Positions 4,502-7,506 of a DNA stretch of 7,506 nt are shown here, in pieces. Every line of letters begins with the position of its first letter. The stretch's first letter is position 1. Position numbers and translations under genes: made by a program. A model generated the notes under the pieces. That model did no database searches and was not told the DNA's origin. It was given only the letters and a program-made list of their open reading frames with translations. Source of the stretch: Candidatus Woesearchaeota archaeon (GTDB taxonomy: Archaea; Nanobdellota; Nanobdellia; Woesearchaeales; 21-14-0-10-32-9); contig SKIS01000002.1 of the NCBI GenBank assembly GCA_007116295.1, positions 1-7,506 on the forward strand, in the 5' to 3' direction.

Positions 4502-6220
4502 TTAATCTAATAGTTTTTTAGCCATATATGGACCTTCGAGCACATAGCCTATTTTTCTATAATATTCCCTAACACCCACTCCACTAATGACCAACATCTT
4601 ATTTTTTCCTTCTTTTTTTGCTATTTCTTCCGCTTTAGCCATTAACTTTTTTCCAAAGCCTTTGTGTTGAGTTTTCCCATCATCTCCAATAGCAATTGCT
4701 TGTCCATAAACATGAAGCTCTCTTATAATCGCAGTTTTATCTGTGAATTCTTCTCTTAGGACTTCATTTGGAATGCGAAGTCTTACAAATCCCAGTAAAT
4801 TGTCTTCTTCATCTACTAAACTTATAAAGTAATCAGTACCTTCACTTGCTTCATATTTTAAGTTTTTAAACTTAGGCGTGCCAATAATTTTCTTTCTTCC
4901 TATCTCCCTTGCTTTTATGTCATTTAACTCATAGCCCTTTTCCTTCATTTTTATCTCTACTAGCTGCCTTAAGTTGTTTTTAGTAACCCCATCTTCACTG
5001 TATTTTGTAGGTATGTCTCTTTGAACCCTCATAATCCTACAATACTCAGGAACATATTTTACCATCTCACTTATTATATCAGCAGCATCCTCCGTGTTTA
5101 GCGGAGTATACTTTCCTTGCTTCCAATCTAAGTATAGTTTGGTTCCGGGCATCACCATCGTTGGATAAACTTTTAGCATGTCAGGTTTATACGCGGGGTT
5201 TTCAAATAGTTCTTTGTAGCACCAAATATCGTCTTCTTTGCTTACTCTTGGAAGCCCAGGCATCATGTGAAAATTTAGTTTAAACCCTAAGTTTTTTAGT
5301 ATTCTGACGCTATCTTTACTATCTTGCAAATCATGTCCTCTATGTGTTTCTTGAAGTACTTCATCAAAAAGAGTTTGTATTCCTAATTCAACTCTTGTAC
5401 AGCCAAGTTTTAACATTTCGTTTCCATGATCTAAAAGACCCCAATCAGGCTTTGTCTCTATTGTAAGCCCTATGCATCTTATTCCAGCTGTTTCGTTTAA
5501 TTTTTTGGCTTGTTCTAAACCAATCTTAATTCTTTCTTGTTTTAAATCTAATAATTTTTGTTTTATTCTAGCAGTTCTTTCCTTGTTTTTTATACTACCT
5601 GGTAGCTCAAAGAATTCTTTGAATTTTTCTAAGTTTAAAGCATCTAAACCTTTTTTGTCTTTATCAAAAAACATTTCTCCAAAGTCGTTCATGGCCATGA
5701 AAGCATCCCTTACAAATCCTTCTTGGTACTCATGATCATAACTTGGAAAAGTTCCTCCCATAACTATTAGTTCTACTTTGTCAGGACTTTGTCCTATAGC
5801 TACGTATTGCTCTAAGCGGTTCATTACTTGTAAGTATGCATCGTAATCGTTTCTTATACCTCTAAGAGTGCTAGGTTCGTGGCCAGTATAGCTTTGAGGA
5901 ACATCACCAAAGTAACTATCTGGACCTCCAGGACAAAAAGTACATTTTCCATGAGGACATCTTAGTGGCGCAGTCATTATTGCAACAACTGCTACTCCGC
6001 TACCAGTCCTCATAGGCTTTGTTTTTAAATACTTTCTTAGCTGAGGAACTATTTTTTCATCTGCACTTAGAAGAATTTCTATATCTGAAGGTATGTTAGG
6101 AGTTTTGTACTTCCTACATAATCTTATTTTTTCTTGTGCTAACTCTTTTTTTGTTGGCTTTTTTTCTAGCACATATTTTATTACAGCATCATGAAAGTCT
6201 TTTTTAGTTAAACCAGCCAT
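4502..6220 (-). CDS. elp3: Elp3-type tRNA uridine(34) acetyltransferase, radical SAM plus GNAT
   Basis: The archaeal Elp3, which makes 5-carboxymethyl-type modifications at tRNA U34 using S-adenosylmethionine and acetyl-CoA, and in archaea works without the other Elongator subunits. The 572-residue product has a basic N-terminal tRNA-binding region (1-80) and a radical SAM cluster with C88-x4-C93-x2-C96 followed by PGGPDSYFGDVPQSYTGHEP. Further radical SAM blocks are VMGGTFPS (153-160), LTIETKPDW (252-260) and HMMPGLP (318-324). The basic CRIMRVQRDIP segment is at 394-404. A C-terminal GNAT acetyltransferase domain spans about 460-572, with acetyl-CoA loop QHKGFGKKLM (518-527) and REYYRKIGY (551-559). 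No key residue is missing. Divergent from the HIT pair, followed by sepF. Start fits a TATA box 25-26 bases upstream. Confidence 0.96.
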   Translation of the reverse strand: MAGLTKKDFHDAVIKYVLEKKPTKKELAQEKIRLCRKYKTPNIPSDIEILLSADEKIVPQLRKYLKTKPMRTGSGVAVVAIMTAPLRCPHGKCTFCPGGPDSYFGDVPQSYTGHEPSTLRGIRNDYDAYLQVMNRLEQYVAIGQSPDKVELIVMGGTFPSYDHEYQEGFVRDAFMAMNDFGEMFFDKDKKGLDALNLEKFKEFFELPGSIKNKERTARIKQKLLDLKQERIKIGLEQAKKLNETAGIRCIGLTIETKPDWGLLDHGNEMLKLGCTRVELGIQTLFDEVLQETHRGHDLQDSKDSVRILKNLGFKLNFHMMPGLPRVSKEDDIWCYKELFENPAYKPDMLKVYPTMVMPGTKLYLDWKQGKYTPLNTEDAADIISEMVKYVPEYCRIMRVQRDIPTKYSEDGVTKNNLRQLVEIKMKEKGYELNDIKAREIGRKKIIGTPKFKNLKYEASEGTDYFISLVDEEDNLLGFVRLRIPNEVLREEFTDKTAIIRELHVYGQAIAIGDDGKTQHKGFGKKLMAKAEEIAKKEGKNKMLVISGVGVREYYRKIGYVLEGPYMAKKLLD

Positions 6221-6241
6221 ATTTTAGAGGATTTCTTTTAA

Positions 6242-6249
6242 TTTTATAA
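6242..6249 (-). promoter_or_regulatory. TATA box of elp3
   Basis: TTATAAAA on the minus strand, centred 25-26 bases before the elp3 ATG at 6220, implying a leaderless transcript. It shares the 78-base divergent region with the HIT promoter. Confidence 0.55.
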
Positions 6250-6270
6250 GTGTTACCAATTCAAAACTTT

Positions 6271-6277
6271 TTTATAG
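6271..6277 (+). promoter_or_regulatory. TATA box of the HIT-protein operon
   Basis: TTTATAG preceded by a T-run, centred 25 bases before the ATG at 6299; no Shine-Dalgarno lies between, so a leaderless message is expected. Confidence 0.5.
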
Positions 6278-6298
6278 ACTTTTAGCTTTGATTTAGCT

Positions 6299-6736
6299 AT
6301 GAGTGAAGAAAGCCCTGAAGAATTGTTGAAAAAGCAAATTGAAAATTGTATTTTTTGTAAGATAGTAAATGGAGAGATGGATAGCAGAAAAGTTTTTGAG
6401 GACGAAAACTTTTTCGCGTTTTTAGATATTAATCCCTCTAGCGAAGGACACGCAGTTATAGTTCCAAAGCAACATTTACAAGTTGCTGCTCAACTACCTC
6501 CAGAATTAAGTGCTAAGCTAGCAATCCTAGTTCAAGAACTTAGTAGGCAAATGCTTAAAAACCTAGGCGCTAGTGGAACAACGTTTGTTGTTGGTAGCGG
6601 AGTTGCTGCGGGTCAAAGGTTGCCCCATGTTTCTTTTCATTTAATTCCAACTTATAAAAACAAAGTTATAAAGAGTGAAGAAAAAGAGCTAGATGTTAAA
6701 GTAGCTGAAAAAGTAAAGGAGGGATTGGGAGCATGA
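6299..6736 (+). CDS. HIT-domain protein 1, catalytic His replaced by Ser
   Basis: A 145-residue histidine-triad-fold protein. It has the N-terminal zinc-type pair CIFC (C17, C20), then KVFEDENFFAFLDINPSSEGH (31-51) and VPKQH (55-59), the nucleotide-binding scaffold of Hint-like hydrolases, and the loop GVAAGQRLPHVSFHLIP (101-117). In active members the last motif is H-x-H-x-H and the middle His attacks the alpha phosphate. Here it reads H110-V-S112-F-H114 (codon TCT), so the nucleophile is absent while the flanking histidines remain. It probably binds a nucleotide or a partner without normal AMP-transfer chemistry; this is inferred. The gene overlaps a second HIT gene by four bases (ATGA), suggesting equal production and a heterodimer in place of the usual HIT homodimer. 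Confidence 0.88.
   Translation: MSEESPEELLKKQIENCIFCKIVNGEMDSRKVFEDENFFAFLDINPSSEGHAVIVPKQHLQVAAQLPPELSAKLAILVQELSRQMLKNLGASGTTFVVGSGVAAGQRLPHVSFHLIPTYKNKVIKSEEKELDVKVAEKVKEGLGA
6715..6723 (+). promoter_or_regulatory. Shine-Dalgarno of second HIT gene
   Basis: AAAGGAGGG inside the end of the first HIT gene, nine bases before the overlapping ATG at 6733. Confidence 0.7.
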
Positions 6737-7185
6737 TATTGCTTGAAGATGACGATATCAAAGTTTTGGCTCCTGCAAAGGGTTTTGCTGATGGACAAAT
6801 AAATATTGTTCCTAATCAAAAAGCGTTGATATTAGAGCAAGTGCCTTCTGTTTTACTTGGGAAAATGTTTCAAGTCGCAGTTAAACTTAGTTCTGTTCAG
6901 TTTGAAAGTCTAGGAGTTCAAGGAACTAACATAGTTATTCAAAACGGAGTTAGTAGTGGCCAAGAAGAAGGAGTTTTTTCTATGAAGCTTATTCCTAGAA
7001 AAGAAGGTGACGGATTAGTTTTTTATGAGTCTAAACAAGCAACTCCAAGTGAGCTTGATGACGTATTGCATAGGCTTTTAAAAGATGAGCCAGAAGAAGA
7101 TCTTGATGAAGCTCAAAAAGAGATTGTTGAAAAGCCTCAAGAGATACCTTCTCATTTGTATAAGAGTTTGAGAAGGATGCCTTAG
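6733..7185 (+). CDS. HIT-domain protein 2, degenerate histidine triad and acidic tail
   Basis: A 150-residue protein that aligns by eye with HIT protein 1 from its first residue: LLEDDDIKVLAPAKGFADGQ matches VFEDENFFAFLDINPSSEGH, INIVPNQK matches AVIVPKQH, and NIVIQNGVSSGQ (66-77) matches the loop before the triad. It starts later than protein 1, so the zinc cysteines are absent. At the triad all three histidines are gone: V81, S83 and K85 in VFSMKLIPRK. A helical, acidic extension (about 105-150) ends in a basic SLRRMP. It is intact, well expressed by its ribosome site and coupled to protein 1, so it reads as a non-catalytic partner or regulator and not as a pseudogene. Its stop overlaps the opposing A24 peptidase gene by four bases. 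Confidence 0.8.
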   Translation: MILLEDDDIKVLAPAKGFADGQINIVPNQKALILEQVPSVLLGKMFQVAVKLSSVQFESLGVQGTNIVIQNGVSSGQEEGVFSMKLIPRKEGDGLVFYESKQATPSELDDVLHRLLKDEPEEDLDEAQKEIVEKPQEIPSHLYKSLRRMP

Positions 7186-7506
7186 ATAAAAAGTAATATT
7201 ATGTAAGTTATTAAAAAGCTTGGTATGAAAGGAATTCCTTCTCTTACAGTAACTTTTTTTACTCCTAAGCTTTTTAGTTTATTTATTTGTTTTTGTGTAA
7301 TGCCGTTAGAGTTTATATCTAGCTTTTGGCCTTTGTAAGTAGTGGTTAATATCCAGTCTCCTTCTACTAGTTTGCTTACAGCTATTTTTTTTATTAAGGC
7401 TTCTTTTTCTACTGCTTTAACGAATTCACTTAAAAATAATATGAATAAACTACCAAGTATTAGTATTGTCGCGACTAAGATTAAGGAAGATGTATTTATT
7501 GGTACA
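7182..7506 (-). CDS. A24 prepilin/prearchaellin peptidase, C-terminal part (cut by window edge)
   Basis: An open minus-strand frame enters from the right edge and ends at TAA (7184-7182), giving the last 107 residues of a membrane protein. A transmembrane segment (about residues 7-29 of the fragment, SSLILVATILILGSLFILF) is followed by a soluble domain. This contains EGDWILTT, GITQKQINKLKSLGVKKVTV and the closing EGIPFIPSFLITYIILLFI, which begins a last membrane helix. The GDW, GI-x-x-x-x-I-x-x-L and V-x-EGIPF-x-P-x-FL pattern matches the archaeal C-terminal domain found on A24 aspartic peptidases that process class III prepilin-like signal peptides of archaella and pili. The catalytic aspartates would lie in the missing N-terminal part, so activity cannot be judged. 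Family call is from pattern recognition. Confidence 0.75.
   Translation of the reverse strand, partial: VPINTSSLILVATILILGSLFILFLSEFVKAVEKEALIKKIAVSKLVEGDWILTTTYKGQKLDINSNGITQKQINKLKSLGVKKVTVREGIPFIPSFLITYIILLFI

Noticed and set aside
5472..5735. 87-residue frame on the plus strand opposite elp3
   Set aside because: Antisense to conserved elp3 coding sequence with no family resemblance or ribosome site.
6733..7185. Second HIT gene as a pseudogene
   Set aside because: Triad histidines are lost, but the frame is intact, has a strong Shine-Dalgarno and keeps the fold's conserved glycine/proline positions, so a functional non-catalytic protein is more likely.
1..7506. tRNA/rRNA genes, CRISPR array, insertion sequence
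   Set aside because: No clover-leaf signatures, spaced identical repeats, transposase motifs or terminal inverted repeats were seen on either strand.

Overview
This 7.5 kb, AT-rich, gene-dense window looks archaeal. It carries a stand-alone Elp3 tRNA acetyltransferase/radical SAM protein, a single-repeat archaeal ZPR1, the archaeal form of the division protein SepF, an archaeal-type RimK, and the C-terminal part of an archaeal A24 (prepilin/prearchaellin) peptidase. TATA boxes sit about 25-28 bases upstream of the start codons of first genes. The small genes, overlapping operons and particular protein variants suggest a DPANN lineage (Woesearchaeota/Pacearchaeota-like). That placement is inference from protein resemblance, not a computed phylogeny.

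Layout. 21-695 (+) is pyrE. A 163-base gap follows, which on the minus strand holds a decayed SET-domain C-terminus (702-806) and, near its right end, the promoter of the next operon. 859-2281 (+) is a RimB-like aspartic protease overlapping a RimK-like glutamate ligase; the ligase has an extra C-terminal domain that resembles an AbrB swapped hairpin. 2267-3237 (-) is a ZPR1 then O6-alkylguanine-DNA alkyltransferase operon, converging on rimK with overlapping 3' ends. 3386-3927 (-) is a toxin-antitoxin module (RHH-like antitoxin, RelE/ParE toxin) with a palindromic operator around its TATA box. 4055-6220 (-) is elp3 followed by sepF. 6299-7185 (+) is a tandem, overlapping pair of HIT-domain proteins divergent from elp3. 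7182-7506 (-) is the C-terminal end of an A24 peptidase that runs off the right edge; it overlaps the end of the second HIT gene by 4 bases.

Gene expression follows a readable rule. First genes of transcription units (rimB-like, zpr1, antitoxin, elp3, HIT-1) have a TATA box centred 25-28 bases before the start codon and no Shine-Dalgarno, so they should be leaderless. Internal genes (rimK, toxin, HIT-2) have strong Shine-Dalgarno sequences, or an ATGA overlap (alkyltransferase). sepF is the exception: its box lies about 48 bases upstream and it has an AGGAGGG site.

Most notable points: (1) both tandem HIT proteins have Ser in place of the catalytic middle His, so the pair is probably a non-catalytic or re-purposed heterodimer; (2) a RimB/RimK-type glutamylation/trimming pair occurs in an archaeon with no known substrate, with a possible AbrB-like tail on the ligase; (3) a SET-domain gene remnant; (4) the TA operator architecture; (5) a GTG start for the toxin decided by its Shine-Dalgarno.
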